The notes beneath the pieces were generated by a model. The model did no database searches and was not told the DNA's origin. It saw only the letters and a list, made by a program, of their open reading frames with translations. A DNA stretch of 64,000 bases from CAWIKY01 sp963836905. GTDB lineage: Bacteria > Pseudomonadota > Alphaproteobacteria > Caulobacterales > Hyphomonadaceae. The stretch's first letter is position 1. Every line of letters starts with the position of its first letter. Both the position numbers and the translations under genes were made by a program. Below, piece by piece: positions 36,484-46,554 of the stretch. The stretch is taken from contig CAWIKY010000006.1 in assembly GCA_963836905.1 (NCBI GenBank), positions 806,001 to 870,000 of the forward strand, given 5' to 3'.

Positions 36484-36855
36484 TCAGAGAGGGTGCGAAA
36501 CCAGTGGGGGGCCGATGGCCGGTGCGCCCGGCCAGTGCGGGCTGCGGGGATGAATGCGCGGCGCATGGGCCGCATTGAAGGCCTGCCATCCTGGCTGGAC
36601 CGGTGAGTGCGCGGACGGTGCCAGAGGCGGCGGGAAGGTCACCGAACAATGGTCGCAACAGGCCGTGGACGCGTCTTGCTGCGTGTCTCCGCCACCGATA
36701 ACGATCTGGCGGGTGGATGACCCATGAGCTGTGCACATGGTCACCGTGATCGTTTCGCCGTCACTGATGCTGATGCCCGCACGCGCGCCAACGGACACAT
36801 GCGCGAGGGCAGCGACCATCAACACGACGTGAACAAGACAGGCGAGCGACTTCAT
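36484..36855 (-). CDS. DUF2946-like small exported protein
   Basis: A 123-residue protein with an N-terminal hydrophobic segment (LACLVHVVLMVAALAHVSVGARA). Cysteines follow the DUF2946 style (TVTMCTAHG, STACCDHCSVTFPPPLAP). Such proteins are found with copper-handling outer membrane proteins, as here, 54 nt upstream of the barrel gene, so the two are probably one operon. The C-terminal 40 residues are Pro/His-rich and poorly conserved looking. Confidence 0.7.
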   Translation of the reverse strand: MKSLACLVHVVLMVAALAHVSVGARAGISISDGETITVTMCTAHGSSTRQIVIGGGDTQQDASTACCDHCSVTFPPPLAPSAHSPVQPGWQAFNAAHAPRIHPRSPHWPGAPAIGPPLVSHPL

Positions 36856-37019
36856 GGGTTGGCGTTAGACCAACCAAACCCTGCCCCGCAATCGGCCAAT
36901 GCGTCGCGGTACGATCTGCGCTTGCCCTAGCGTCATACCTTGCGCACTGACGGTGGGGGCTTAGTGTTCTATTGCATCGAACAACAAGACGGCGCGGCTT
37001 GCGCCCCCGGGAGACACAC

Positions 37020-37877
<858 letters not shown>

Positions 37878-37963
37878 GGGGGCAATATGCCAAAAGGACC
37901 TTGCGTTTCTAGTGCAGTAGTTTCGATAGTAACGATGCGAGCAGAGCTCCTTAAGAAAATTCG

Positions 37964-39535
37964 ATGACAGAAAAAAATCCTGACCTTGAACGCCTGCGCC
38001 AAATTTCTGCAAGCGCTGGCAAACGTGCCTGGGGTTTTACCCGAAAGGCGATGGATGAAGCGGGCCGGATTGGTAAACCTCTCGCCGAACAAGGGGGAAA
38101 ACTTGCCGCCCAAGGCGCAATAGCGACAGACAAATTTGCAAGAGAGAAATTAGCCGAGCAGGTCGAACTCAGGGCTCCAATTTCAGTAGATAACTGGTAT
38201 CAGAGAGCCGCAATAAGCTGCGAAGGTACAGTTGATGCACTTCTAAACCAAAAGAAGGGAACAGCGGAACGAGTAGCCGCTGCGGCGGCTTCAAAATTTG
38301 GATTCGCGGGTGCCACCATAGGCGCGTTTTCGATAGCTTCTTTACTCGGGACTGCAAGTACCGGAACTGCAATCGGATCATTGTCCGGCGCCGCTTTTAG
38401 CAACGCGGCACTTGCTTGGATCGGTGGCTCAGTCGCTGTGGGGGGGATGGTCGTGTTTGGTATCGGTATTGCGGGCGGAGCGGCCGCTCTGTTCGGCGCG
38501 CGATACGGTTTGAGCAAGTTTTCGGGAAAGAAGCGCGATAAAGCTAATCTTAATGATCAAGAGCGCAGGGTGCTGGATACTTGCATGTCGTTGGCCGTCA
38601 GCTTCAGGCAGTATCATAAGGCTAACAAGGCACTTGATCTTGTTTCAGCTGCTGCGCTTTATAATCAAGTTGTTCAGCCACTTTCCAATGAAATTGATGA
38701 CTGTCTGAATAAGACGGTGGATTGGCCGCCTTTGGCTGTGCGGCGGCTTAGGAAGAAGTCTCAAGCCTTTACCGAATTGAAGCAGTTTCTCCGCAGGTCA
38801 ATCAACGATGCTGGTTTCAAATCTAGTATGATTGGTGTTCCAGTCGCGACGGGTATTGTTTCTGCGACTATTTTGAAACTTCTTTCGCAAGAACTTCCAG
38901 AATTCACTGAAACTGAAGAATTCGTACTCCAGGCCCTAAGGCGATCAAACAAAAATCTTTTAGATGCGTCGAACGAAGACCTATCTCAGTATGTGAAGTC
39001 AATGGATGTCGAACAGCTTGGCGGACTGACCAGCAACGTCAAGGGCATATACCACGAACTCTCTTTCCAGAACGCCGAGAACACGGACGGCGATGAATAT
39101 ATTGTCGAGCTATTTGAAGCGACCAACCACCCCGGCGCAGACGTGCGGATCATAAATACACTGACGGGTGACGTGACCGAAGCCCAACTCAAAGCTACAA
39201 ACTATGCGTCCTATGTTCAGGAACACAATGCGAAGTATGAGGACATTAGCATATTTGCCACCAGCGAAGTTGCCGACGCCGACCCTTTAATTGCGTCCTC
39301 AGGGTTTTCAAATAAGGACATGACGGGAGATACCGAAACAGTCTTTGGCAAACTGGATATTGATGGCAGTCCACAAGTGCTGGACAGCATGGGCGTTGCC
39401 GCAATGGTAATTTTGGCGAGGAACGCTGGAGCGCTGCTGAAAGGCGATAAGATACCGAGTGCGAAAAAAGAGCGTATGATACAGGATGGGATTGTGGCGG
39501 CAAGTGTTGCCGGTCTCACGAGCTTGATTCTGTAG
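37964..39535 (+). CDS. Orphan membrane-associated protein with glycine-zipper segments, 523 aa
   Basis: No family recognised. Residues about 1-100 are charged helices. About 105-185 is strongly hydrophobic and glycine-rich (FGFAGATIGAFSIASLLGTASTGTAIGSLSGAAF, then IGGSVAVGGMVVFGIGIAGGAAALFG), which could form two or three membrane helices or a pore. Then come long helices and a C-terminal domain with DEYIVELFEATNHPGADVRIINTLTGDVTEAQLKATNYASYV and ATSEVADADPLIASSGFSN. GC and codon use look lower than in moxR and mscS. Position between them, where the MoxR partner would be expected, suggests insertion. A toxin or effector role is only a guess. Confidence 0.7.
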   Translation: MTEKNPDLERLRQISASAGKRAWGFTRKAMDEAGRIGKPLAEQGGKLAAQGAIATDKFAREKLAEQVELRAPISVDNWYQRAAISCEGTVDALLNQKKGTAERVAAAAASKFGFAGATIGAFSIASLLGTASTGTAIGSLSGAAFSNAALAWIGGSVAVGGMVVFGIGIAGGAAALFGARYGLSKFSGKKRDKANLNDQERRVLDTCMSLAVSFRQYHKANKALDLVSAAALYNQVVQPLSNEIDDCLNKTVDWPPLAVRRLRKKSQAFTELKQFLRRSINDAGFKSSMIGVPVATGIVSATILKLLSQELPEFTETEEFVLQALRRSNKNLLDASNEDLSQYVKSMDVEQLGGLTSNVKGIYHELSFQNAENTDGDEYIVELFEATNHPGADVRIINTLTGDVTEAQLKATNYASYVQEHNAKYEDISIFATSEVADADPLIASSGFSNKDMTGDTETVFGKLDIDGSPQVLDSMGVAAMVILARNAGALLKGDKIPSAKKERMIQDGIVAASVAGLTSLIL

Positions 39536-39714
39536 CGTTCCGGTTTCGCTCTTTTGGCCTCAGCGTCACCGACGTGAACAAAGGCGCATAAAGGCTTCCG
39601 CACGCCAAAGCAAAGCAACTTCATCTACGCCATAGCCCCCTCGGAACCGCGCTGCGACGCTCTGCGTTCAGAATGTTAGGCGTAATCAACGTGCGCGGAC
39701 ATTCGGGGGAACAT

Positions 39715-40671
39715 ATGAGCCAGACACCGCCAGCCATTCCGGACGATCCCGTGGGGATCATCATGGGAAGCATAAACAGTTTTCTGCGGGGCTTCATCGA
39801 GCACCTTCCGGCCCTTGGGCTCGCGGTGCTCGTTCTGTTACTCACCTTTGTCATTGCGCGGATACTGCGTTTCGTCGTGACATCTGCGATGAAGAAGACC
39901 CATACCCGCCAAGCCCTGATTACCCTTGCGACGAACCTCATCGGCATCGCGTCCTGGATCATCGGCTTTGCCATCGCAGTTACGGTTATTTTCCCCTCCG
40001 TCACGCCGGCCAAGCTGATTGCCGGTCTGGGTCTCGGCTCGGTGGCCATCGGTTTTGCCTTCAAGGACATTTTCGAGAACTTTCTGGCCGGGGTGATCAT
40101 CCTCGGGCGCGAAAAGATGCGCATCGGCGACATCATCGAGTGCGAGGGCGTTTATGGGCGCATCGAAAAAATTGCCATTCGCGAAACGCATGTGCGCGAG
40201 ACTGATGGCGAGCTTGTGATCGTGCCTAACGCGTTCCTGTTCCAGAACCCGCTCAAGATACAGACCGATCAGAACCTCAAGCGAAACGAACTGGTTGTCG
40301 GGGTCGATTACGACGCAAGCCTGCCCGCCTGCCGGGATGCCTTGCAGGCTGCCCTCGATGGCAGTGGCACCGTCGATGGCGACAAGGGCACGGAGGTCAA
40401 ATGCATCGCTTTTGGCGGCTCTAGCATCGACTTCAAGTTGCTCTGGTGGTCGGACAGCCAGCCGAAAGCGCAGCGCGCTTCATTCGATGAGGTCGCGTTT
40501 GCGGTGAAAGCCGAACTCGACAAGGCCGGTATTTCCATCCCGTTCCCGCAATCGACCTTGTCCTTCCGGCCTGAAGCACAGCCCTTGCGTCTTGCGGGTC
40601 CCGGGCGCAATGAAGACGGCAGCGAACAGGCCTTGCTGCTCCATCAGGCAGAGCAGGGCAGCAAGGGATAG
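39715..40671 (+). CDS. Small-conductance mechanosensitive channel (MscS family)
   Basis: A 318-residue channel starting at 39715 (MSQTPPAIPDDPVG). Membrane helices FIEHLPALGLAVLVLLLTFVIARIL and LITLATNLIGIASWIIGFAIAVTVIF precede the pore helix GLGLGSVAIGFAFKDIFENFLAGVIIL. The cytoplasmic beta domain follows (IIECEGVYGRIEKIAIRETHVRETDGELVIVPNAFLF, the family hallmark). The tail is variable. The in-frame leader from 39673 is not needed. It releases solutes on osmotic downshock. Confidence 0.94.
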   Translation: MSQTPPAIPDDPVGIIMGSINSFLRGFIEHLPALGLAVLVLLLTFVIARILRFVVTSAMKKTHTRQALITLATNLIGIASWIIGFAIAVTVIFPSVTPAKLIAGLGLGSVAIGFAFKDIFENFLAGVIILGREKMRIGDIIECEGVYGRIEKIAIRETHVRETDGELVIVPNAFLFQNPLKIQTDQNLKRNELVVGVDYDASLPACRDALQAALDGSGTVDGDKGTEVKCIAFGGSSIDFKLLWWSDSQPKAQRASFDEVAFAVKAELDKAGISIPFPQSTLSFRPEAQPLRLAGPGRNEDGSEQALLLHQAEQGSKG

Positions 40672-40747
40672 CAGGGCAGGGCCGTGAAACTACCGAAACT
40701 TCTAGACCTTCGGATCGAAACGCGGGTCGGCAAACGAGACGAAGATT

Positions 40748-41437
40748 CTGCCACCGCCCAGACGGAGCGAGTCGTCCGGCAAGAAAACAGAAGATACGGC
40801 GGCCATCGGTGCTCTGGCGCATCTCTACCGCGCGGAGATTTTCCGCTCCACGGCCTGGCGTCAACGGCTGGACACCACGACCAACTGGGCGGTCGTCACC
40901 ACCGGCATTGCACTGTCACTGACATTTGCCAGCCCGCAGGCCAGCGTCCTGCCGCTCGTACTTGTCGGTTTGCTGGTCGCGGTGTTCTTGCAGGTCGAGG
41001 CACGCCGCTACCGGTATTTCGATGTCTGGCGGTTTCGTGCGCGAATCCTGGAGATTGCCTTTTACGTGCCGTTGTTACGGGGAGAAGGGGCCAAGATTTC
41101 GCAAGACAGAGGCAATGCCCTGTCAGACGACTACCTTCGCCCGCAGTTTCACGTCAGCTATCTGCGCGCTGTCGGGCGCAGGCTCCGGCGAAATTACGGC
41201 TGGATATTCGCCATTCAGATCGTTGCCTATCTCGGCAAGCTCACTATTCATCCCGATGAACTGCTGACCTGGACGCAGTTTCTGGAGCGCGCGGCGATCG
41301 GGCCGATCCCGGGCGAGTTCGCGCTGCTCGCCGGGATCGTCTTTCATGGCGGGTGGGCCTTCATTGCCGTGCTGACCTGGTGGATGGAGCGCCGCGATAC
41401 GTCAATCACGCATGACGCTCTTCACACGGATAACTGA
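40748..41437 (+). CDS. DUF2270 membrane protein, start uncertain
   Basis: In one frame from 40706 to the stop at 41435-41437 the DUF2270 sequence is continuous: ESSGKKTEDTAAIGALAHLYRAEIFRSTAWRQRLDTTTNWAVVTTGIALSLTFA, VLPLVLVGLLVAVFLQVEARRYRYFDVWRFRARILE, and GEFALLAGIVFHGGWAFIAVLTWWMERR. Yet no ATG, GTG or TTG occurs in frame between the stop at 40703-40705 and a TTG at 40970, which would cut off half the domain. An ATT at 40745 or CTG at 40748, or a frameshift from the GTG at 40684, could supply the start. Function of the family is unknown. Confidence 0.72.
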   Translation: MPPPRRSESSGKKTEDTAAIGALAHLYRAEIFRSTAWRQRLDTTTNWAVVTTGIALSLTFASPQASVLPLVLVGLLVAVFLQVEARRYRYFDVWRFRARILEIAFYVPLLRGEGAKISQDRGNALSDDYLRPQFHVSYLRAVGRRLRRNYGWIFAIQIVAYLGKLTIHPDELLTWTQFLERAAIGPIPGEFALLAGIVFHGGWAFIAVLTWWMERRDTSITHDALHTDN

Positions 41438-41467
41438 TTGCGGCACGCGGTTTGGCCCGGATACGGG

Positions 41468-41752
41468 CTAGGCGCGCTCAAGCATGCCGTCGAGCAGAGC
41501 CAGCGCTCGGGTCCTGTCCAGCACGTCAATGAAGACCCCGTCCTCGCCAGTATGGAGCGCAATAGCGCCGACGGCTTCCAGTTCGCGAAAGACAGACGCG
41601 GTACGCCCGTCCATACCGTGTGCCATCAGCGCAGACAGCGACCGGTCCGTATCGTCCAGCGCGGACAGGATCGCGTCCATATGCGCGGAAGGCGCTTCGG
41701 CGCGAAGCTCTGTGGCCGGGCGGGCCGGGGTGCGGCGGGCAACCAGAGGCAT
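41468..41752 (-). CDS. Small hypothetical protein following the crotonase
   Basis: A 94-residue protein from 41752 (MPLVARRTPARPATELRAEAPSAHMDAILSALDDTDRSLSALMAHGMDGRTASVFRELEAVGAIALH). It is helical, soluble and acidic in its second half, without a recognised family. It starts 7 nt after the crotonase stop, so it is probably co-transcribed. The composition is protein-like, but there is no independent support. Confidence 0.5.
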   Translation of the reverse strand: MPLVARRTPARPATELRAEAPSAHMDAILSALDDTDRSLSALMAHGMDGRTASVFRELEAVGAIALHTGEDGVFIDVLDRTRALALLDGMLERA

Positions 41753-41759
41753 GACGGAG

Positions 41760-42608
41760 CTACATCGGCGTCCGGCGAAGCGGTGCAAGATCGGGATAGA
41801 CAGGCTCGCGCTTTTCCATCTTCGCCGTCATCGCTTCCTTCATGTGAGCGGGCGGGATCATTCCGGCATTCCAGACGCCGATATAGTCGAGCGTGTCGGC
41901 GGTCGAGTGGTCGCGGCCATAGGTGATCAGCACTTTCGAGCCGGTCACGGCCAGCGGATCCTTCGACGCGATTTCGCGCGCCGTTGCCATGACGGCGTCC
42001 AGCATCTCTTCCTGCGTGTCGTAGACCTCGTTGACGAGGCCGATCTCTTTTGCCTTCCCGGCAGAGAGCCGCCTGCCGGTATAAGCCATCTCGCGCACCC
42101 AACCTTCGGGAATATAGCGCTGCAGACGCGGGAAGGTGCCGACGTCTGCGGTCATGGCGATGTTGATTTCCTGAATGCAGAAGAAGGCATCCTTCGTACA
42201 CCAGCGAATATCCGCGGCTGAGATCATGTCCATCGCCCCGCCGATCACGCCGCCCTGCGCCGCGATCAGCACCGGCATGCGGGCCTCTTCCAGCGCGTTG
42301 AAGGTCGACTGGATCTGCTTGATGTTGGAGCGGAACTGTTCGGCCAGTACGTGCCGGTCATGGCCCTCGCCGTGAACGCCGCTGCCGCCGAAGACCGAGA
42401 GATCCATGCCTGCGGAGAAATGCTTGCCAGTGGACGAAATGACGATAGCCCGCGCCGACGCTTCAGCGTCGATTTCACGTACGATTTCAGGCAGCTCGTT
42501 CCAGAACTCGCGGTTCATGGCGTTCATCGCCTCGGCCAGGTCCAGCTTGATGTGGGCGATCTTGTCTTTGATTTCGACGCTGAAGCAGGTGTGGGTTTTC
42601 TTTAGCAT
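41760..42608 (-). CDS. Crotonase, dienoyl-CoA isomerase-like
   Basis: A 282-residue crotonase (MLKKTHTCFSVEIKDKIAHIKLDLAEAMNAMNREFWNEL). Oxyanion segments VISSTGKHFSAGMDLSVFGG and IAAQGGVIGGAMDMISAADIRW. The stretch FCIQEINIAMTADVGTFPRLQRYIPEGWVREMAYTG has Glu and Asp placed as in delta3,5-delta2,4-dienoyl-CoA isomerases, which reposition double bonds of unsaturated fatty acids. Start and length fit. First of two minus-strand genes. Confidence 0.92.
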   Translation of the reverse strand: MLKKTHTCFSVEIKDKIAHIKLDLAEAMNAMNREFWNELPEIVREIDAEASARAIVISSTGKHFSAGMDLSVFGGSGVHGEGHDRHVLAEQFRSNIKQIQSTFNALEEARMPVLIAAQGGVIGGAMDMISAADIRWCTKDAFFCIQEINIAMTADVGTFPRLQRYIPEGWVREMAYTGRRLSAGKAKEIGLVNEVYDTQEEMLDAVMATAREIASKDPLAVTGSKVLITYGRDHSTADTLDYIGVWNAGMIPPAHMKEAMTAKMEKREPVYPDLAPLRRTPM

Positions 42609-42826
42609 TCCGGTCCGGTCTCCGCCCTGTTTGTCTGCTGATTTCAGTGTGTCCTTAACACGACACCTGCAAAGGGAAAATCACAACACCCGCGATCAGG
42701 GTGATGTGCGCTTTGACGTGCTGCTACAAATTAGGGCAACTGATGGGCCGGGGCAGAAACAAAGAACAGCGAGTCTTAACGCTGTCCATCTCCCCGCGAC
42801 GATCCTTGGGGGTTTGGTACAGTTTG

Positions 42827-43783
42827 ATGGACGCACGTCGTTTCAGTGTGGAGATAGACGATGGCACGCTGGCAGGTATCGCCTTCGGCGATGAGAGCCG
42901 GTCTGTCGACGCACTTTTCCTTCACGCCAACGGGTTCAATTCCTCCACCTACCAGTCGATTCTCGAACCGCTCGGGCTGCGTGCGCACGTGGCGGCGCTC
43001 GACATGCGTGGCCATGGCCTGACGAACCTGCCTGCCGACCCCTCGAAGCTTCGGTCGTGGCACCGGTTCCGGGACGATGTCATCGCGGCGCTTGAACAGA
43101 TTGCTCCGCAGGGCACCATTCTGGCCGGTCACTCCATGGGCGCGACTATTGCCCTTCTTGTCGCCGGCAAGAGACCGGACCTCGTCACAGCGCTCGTTTT
43201 GGCCGACCCGGTGCTTCTGCATCCGCGTGTCTATTTCTGGAGCCACATGGCGGGTGTCGTGAACGGTATGCGCAGTCATTCACCTATGTCGCGCCGGGCC
43301 ATGAAACGTCGACGGACGTTTGCAACACGCGAAGCCGCCGTGGAGAGTTTCACCGGGCGCGGTGCCTTCAAGACATGGCGCGAGCCGTTCCTGCAGGACT
43401 ACGTCACAGACGGGCTGCGTGCCTCTGAAGATGGCAGTTCGTTCCGCCTTTCCTGCGCGCCCGAATGGGAAGCGGCCTGCTATGCAGCGCAGCGGAACCG
43501 GCCCTGGAAAGCGGTCTCGAAGGTAAAATGTCCTCTCGTGGTGCTGCGCGGGTCACGCGGGTCGACCTGCCCGGTCGGGTCCGGCCAGCGGATTGTGCGC
43601 ATGCAGGGCCATGCCGTCGTCAGTGAAATTCCCGGCACCTCGCACTTTATCCCGATGGAACGGCCATACGCCCTGCGCGACCGTATCTCGGAGTTTCTGG
43701 CGCGCGATGTCGAAGGCTTCCAGATGGGCGAGGAAGGCCGCGTGCGGCGCAACCTCAACGGCCTGATCGGCGAGAAGGACTAG
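42827..43783 (+). CDS. Alpha/beta hydrolase
   Basis: A 318-residue alpha/beta-fold enzyme starting at 42827 (MDARRFSVEIDDGTLAG); the longer frame to 42701 is not protein-like. Features: oxyanion loop FLHANGFNSSTYQSIL, DMRGHGLTNLP, nucleophile elbow LAGHSMGATIALLVAG (Ser), and the catalytic His in GTSHFIPMERP. Probably an esterase or lipase of cytoplasmic location. It stands alone, divergent from the crotonase gene. Confidence 0.9.
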   Translation: MDARRFSVEIDDGTLAGIAFGDESRSVDALFLHANGFNSSTYQSILEPLGLRAHVAALDMRGHGLTNLPADPSKLRSWHRFRDDVIAALEQIAPQGTILAGHSMGATIALLVAGKRPDLVTALVLADPVLLHPRVYFWSHMAGVVNGMRSHSPMSRRAMKRRRTFATREAAVESFTGRGAFKTWREPFLQDYVTDGLRASEDGSSFRLSCAPEWEAACYAAQRNRPWKAVSKVKCPLVVLRGSRGSTCPVGSGQRIVRMQGHAVVSEIPGTSHFIPMERPYALRDRISEFLARDVEGFQMGEEGRVRRNLNGLIGEKD

Positions 43784-43804
43784 CGACGCTATCTGGGCGG
43801 GATG

Positions 43805-44620
43805 CTATCTGTCGCTTGTGAAATTACCGATCACTTTGGCGACGATGGTTTCCGGCAATACATTGAGCCCGGCCTGCAGCACCTTGTTGGCATTGCCGAC
43901 GATCCGCTCCGGGTCATTGTCGTCGAACGCTTCTATGGCGACCTTTGCGACCTCCTCGGGGCTGCTGACACTCACATTTTCAAGGAATCCCCTCCGTTCA
44001 CCGCGGCCTTCGCCGGAAAGGTTGGTTTTTGTCACGCCCGGCACGACGCAAGCGATCCTGACACCATTTTCAGAGTTCTCTACCCACAAGCTTTTGCTCA
44101 GCGAGAGTATGAAAGCCTTACTTGCTGCATAAGCGGCCGAGTAGGGCACCGGAATAAAGCCAGCCGTAGACGCCACGTTGAGTATTCCACCACGCCCTCG
44201 CGACACCATTCCGGGCAAATACTTGTTACTTAATGAAACGACCGCCCGAACATTGAGATCGACGATGGTCAGAGGGTCTGCCCCGTCGACATCCCCTGCG
44301 AACGGCCCGGCACTGGCCGCGCCTGCATCATTGACCAGGATATCAACCTGCAGACCGGCACGGGTCACTTCTTCAGATATACGAACGATCTCGTCTTCGT
44401 TTGTCAGATCCGCCGGAATCGCGAGAAGGTCGGAGCCAGGATATTTTTTCTCGAAGTTTGTACGGGTATCGGACAGGTCATCCTCCGAGCGCGCGATCAG
44501 TATGAAACGTCTGGCACCACGGCTGCCGAGTTCATGAAGAATCGCGTTGCCAATTCCGGATGTAGCACCGGTCAAGAGAACTGTGCTTTCGGTATAAGAT
44601 ATCTCTTGCGACTTGCTCAT
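43805..44620 (-). CDS. Short-chain dehydrogenase/reductase
   Basis: A 271-residue SDR, start 44620 (MSKSQEISYTESTVLLTGATSGIGNAILHELGSRGA) with GGAG upstream. Cofactor motif TGATSGIG, LVNDAGAASAGPF (NDAG in place of the usual NNAG), catalytic Ser in NVASTAGFIPVPYSAAYAASKAF with YxxxK intact. An Arg after the second strand (LIARSEDDL) suggests NADP(H). Substrate unknown; convergent with the hydrolase gene, 21 nt apart. Confidence 0.92.
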   Translation of the reverse strand: MSKSQEISYTESTVLLTGATSGIGNAILHELGSRGARRFILIARSEDDLSDTRTNFEKKYPGSDLLAIPADLTNEDEIVRISEEVTRAGLQVDILVNDAGAASAGPFAGDVDGADPLTIVDLNVRAVVSLSNKYLPGMVSRGRGGILNVASTAGFIPVPYSAAYAASKAFILSLSKSLWVENSENGVRIACVVPGVTKTNLSGEGRGERRGFLENVSVSSPEEVAKVAIEAFDDNDPERIVGNANKVLQAGLNVLPETIVAKVIGNFTSDR

Positions 44621-45046
44621 TTCGTTCTCCTGCAACCAGCCAACCTGACTCGTGTGATCAGTCGATCCGATAGGGAACTAGCTTGGATTCCGACACCGGC
44701 AACCGGGTCGACTGCAAAAGATATTGCGCATCAGAAAAGTGCCCACACATCATTTTGACATCCTCGTGCGGTCATGACCGTGGGGGCCCTATGCTCCCCT
44801 TTAGCTTGAGACGCCGGGTATGGTCTGATGGACGCCGAAAACATTCAGGATTTCGTCCGGATCCGCCCCGCCACGTCATCATCCCACTGGTCGGCAAATC
44901 TCGGTTTGGTTCACTCTTTCCATTTCCCGAGCATCAGTCCAAGGGGCACCAGTCTAGCCGCAGTATGACGCCGGATGGTATTTTGCCGAAGATCCAAACC
45001 GGTTTTCCTCTTGCCTTGAGGCAAATTTTGTCGCTGCTTGAGGCCC
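44621..45046. other. Intergenic region upstream of the pnt operon
   Basis: About 425 nt between divergent genes. A perfect palindrome CGGTCATGACCG is at 44769-44780, just after TTGACA at 44755-44760, and could be an operator, but no -10 box sits at normal distance. Nothing here looks coding. Confidence 0.45.
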
Positions 45047-46165
45047 ATGGATATTTTCGTTCCCAAAGAGACAGCGCCCGGTGAAACGCGCGTCGCGGTC
45101 ACCCCAGACAGCGCCAAACGCCTGATATCACTTGGTCACTGCGTGACGCTCGAAAGCGGTGCGGGCAAAGCCTCCGGCTTTCCCGATCCGGCCTATGAGG
45201 AGGCAGGCGCACGCATCAATGACGGCGGGCTGAAGACGGCAGATGCCGTGGTCTGTGTGCAGCGACCGCCCGCGCAGTCTATCGGGCAGATGAAATCCGG
45301 TGCCGCGCTCATCGGGCTGGTCGACCCGTTCGACCCGGCCGGGTTCTTGGCGGCCTGTAACGCGGCCGGTGTGTCGGCGCTTGCCATGGAGTTCACGCCG
45401 CGCATCACCCGTGCCCAGAGCATGGACGCGCTCTCTTCGCAGTCAAACCTCGCCGGATACCGTGCGGTCATCGATGCTGCTTCGGTCTATGGCCGCGCCA
45501 TGCCGATGATGATGACGGCTGCCGGGACGGTGGCCGCAGCCCGCGTGTTGGTGATGGGGGCGGGGGTTGCCGGTTTGCAGGCTATCGCCACCGCAAGGCG
45601 GCTTGGCGCGATCGTGACGGCGACGGATGTCCGCCCGGCGGCCAAGGAACAGGTCGCCTCACTTGGGGCAAAGTTCGTGGCCGTCGAGGATGACGAGTTC
45701 AAGGCTGCCGAAACGGCAGGCGGCTATGCCAGGGAGATGTCGGCCGAGTATCAGGCCAAACAGGCAGAGCTGGTGGCCAGCCACATCGCCAAGCAGGATA
45801 TCGTCATCACGACCGCGCTGATTCCCGGCCGACCCGCACCGAAGCTGGTGAGCGCCGCCATGGTAAAATCCATGAAGCCGGGCTCGGTCATCGTCGATAT
45901 GGCGGTCTCGCGGGGCGGCAATTGTGAACTCGCGCGGCCTGACGAAATCGTAGACGAAGGCGGAGTAAGCATTGTGGGCTATACGAATCTGCCTGCCCGT
46001 CTGGGGGCCGACACGTCATCGCTTTATGCCCGCAACCTTGTCGCTTTCCTGCCGCTGGTGACCGGTGAGGACGGGTCACTTACGCTCGATACCGAAGACG
46101 AGATCGTTACCGCCATGCTGCTGACGCGGAATGGCGAAACAGTGAATGAAAGGGTGAAGGGATGA
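45047..46165 (+). CDS. pntAA: Proton-translocating NAD(P)+ transhydrogenase subunit alpha 1
   Basis: A 372-residue NAD(H)-binding domain I (MDIFVPKETAPGETRVAVTPDSAKRLISLGHCVTLESGAG). Landmarks: SNLAGYRAVIDAA, AGTVAAARVLVMGAGVAGLQAIATARRLGAIVTATDVRPAAKEQV, and KQDIVITTALIPGRPAPKLVSAAMVKSMKPGSVIVDMAVSRGGNCE. The start at 45047 follows a GAGG. It transfers hydride from NADH to NADP+ at the expense of the proton gradient, giving NADPH. The next gene overlaps by 4 nt (ATGA). Confidence 0.96.
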   Translation: MDIFVPKETAPGETRVAVTPDSAKRLISLGHCVTLESGAGKASGFPDPAYEEAGARINDGGLKTADAVVCVQRPPAQSIGQMKSGAALIGLVDPFDPAGFLAACNAAGVSALAMEFTPRITRAQSMDALSSQSNLAGYRAVIDAASVYGRAMPMMMTAAGTVAAARVLVMGAGVAGLQAIATARRLGAIVTATDVRPAAKEQVASLGAKFVAVEDDEFKAAETAGGYAREMSAEYQAKQAELVASHIAKQDIVITTALIPGRPAPKLVSAAMVKSMKPGSVIVDMAVSRGGNCELARPDEIVDEGGVSIVGYTNLPARLGADTSSLYARNLVAFLPLVTGEDGSLTLDTEDEIVTAMLLTRNGETVNERVKG

Positions 46166-46551
46166 GACTTTTCATCGTATCCGGCTTGCTGATCTTCCTC
46201 GCCGCTCCGGCGTCGGCTGCGGGCATTGAGGCAGTCAACCCGTCGGTCTATCTCTGGTCGATCTTCGCAATGGCCTGTTTTGTTGGCTATTATGTGGTCT
46301 GGAGCGTCACACCGGCCCTGCATACCCCGCTCATGTCGGTGACGAACGCGATCTCCGCAGTTGTGGTCGTAGGCGCGATCATCGCGGCGGCGGCCAGCGG
46401 TCTGGCAGGCGCACAAGGCCCGGTCACGACTGACGTCTGGATTGCGCGCGGCCTCGGAGCAGGCGCCGTGTTTCTGGCTGCGATCAACATCTTCGGCGGC
46501 TTTCTCGTTACGCGCCGCATGCTGGCCATGTACCGCAAGAAGAAAAGCTGA
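46162..46551 (+). CDS. pntAB: NAD(P)+ transhydrogenase subunit alpha 2 (membrane)
   Basis: A 129-residue membrane subunit with a signal-like first helix (RLFIVSGLLIFLAAPASA) and the typical helices SIFAMACFVGYYVVWSVTPALHTPLMSVTNAISAVVVVGAII and FLAAINIFGGFLVTRRMLAMYRKK. The PALHTPLMSVTNAISG-like segment is the PntAB hallmark. It overlaps pntAA by 4 nt. Alphaproteobacteria often split PntA this way. Confidence 0.95.
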   Translation: MRLFIVSGLLIFLAAPASAAGIEAVNPSVYLWSIFAMACFVGYYVVWSVTPALHTPLMSVTNAISAVVVVGAIIAAAASGLAGAQGPVTTDVWIARGLGAGAVFLAAINIFGGFLVTRRMLAMYRKKKS

Positions 46552-46554
46552 GCG

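Noticed and set aside
44683..45084. 133-codon frame upstream of pntAA
   Set aside because: No ribosome site or protein-like composition, and it overlaps the pntAA start.
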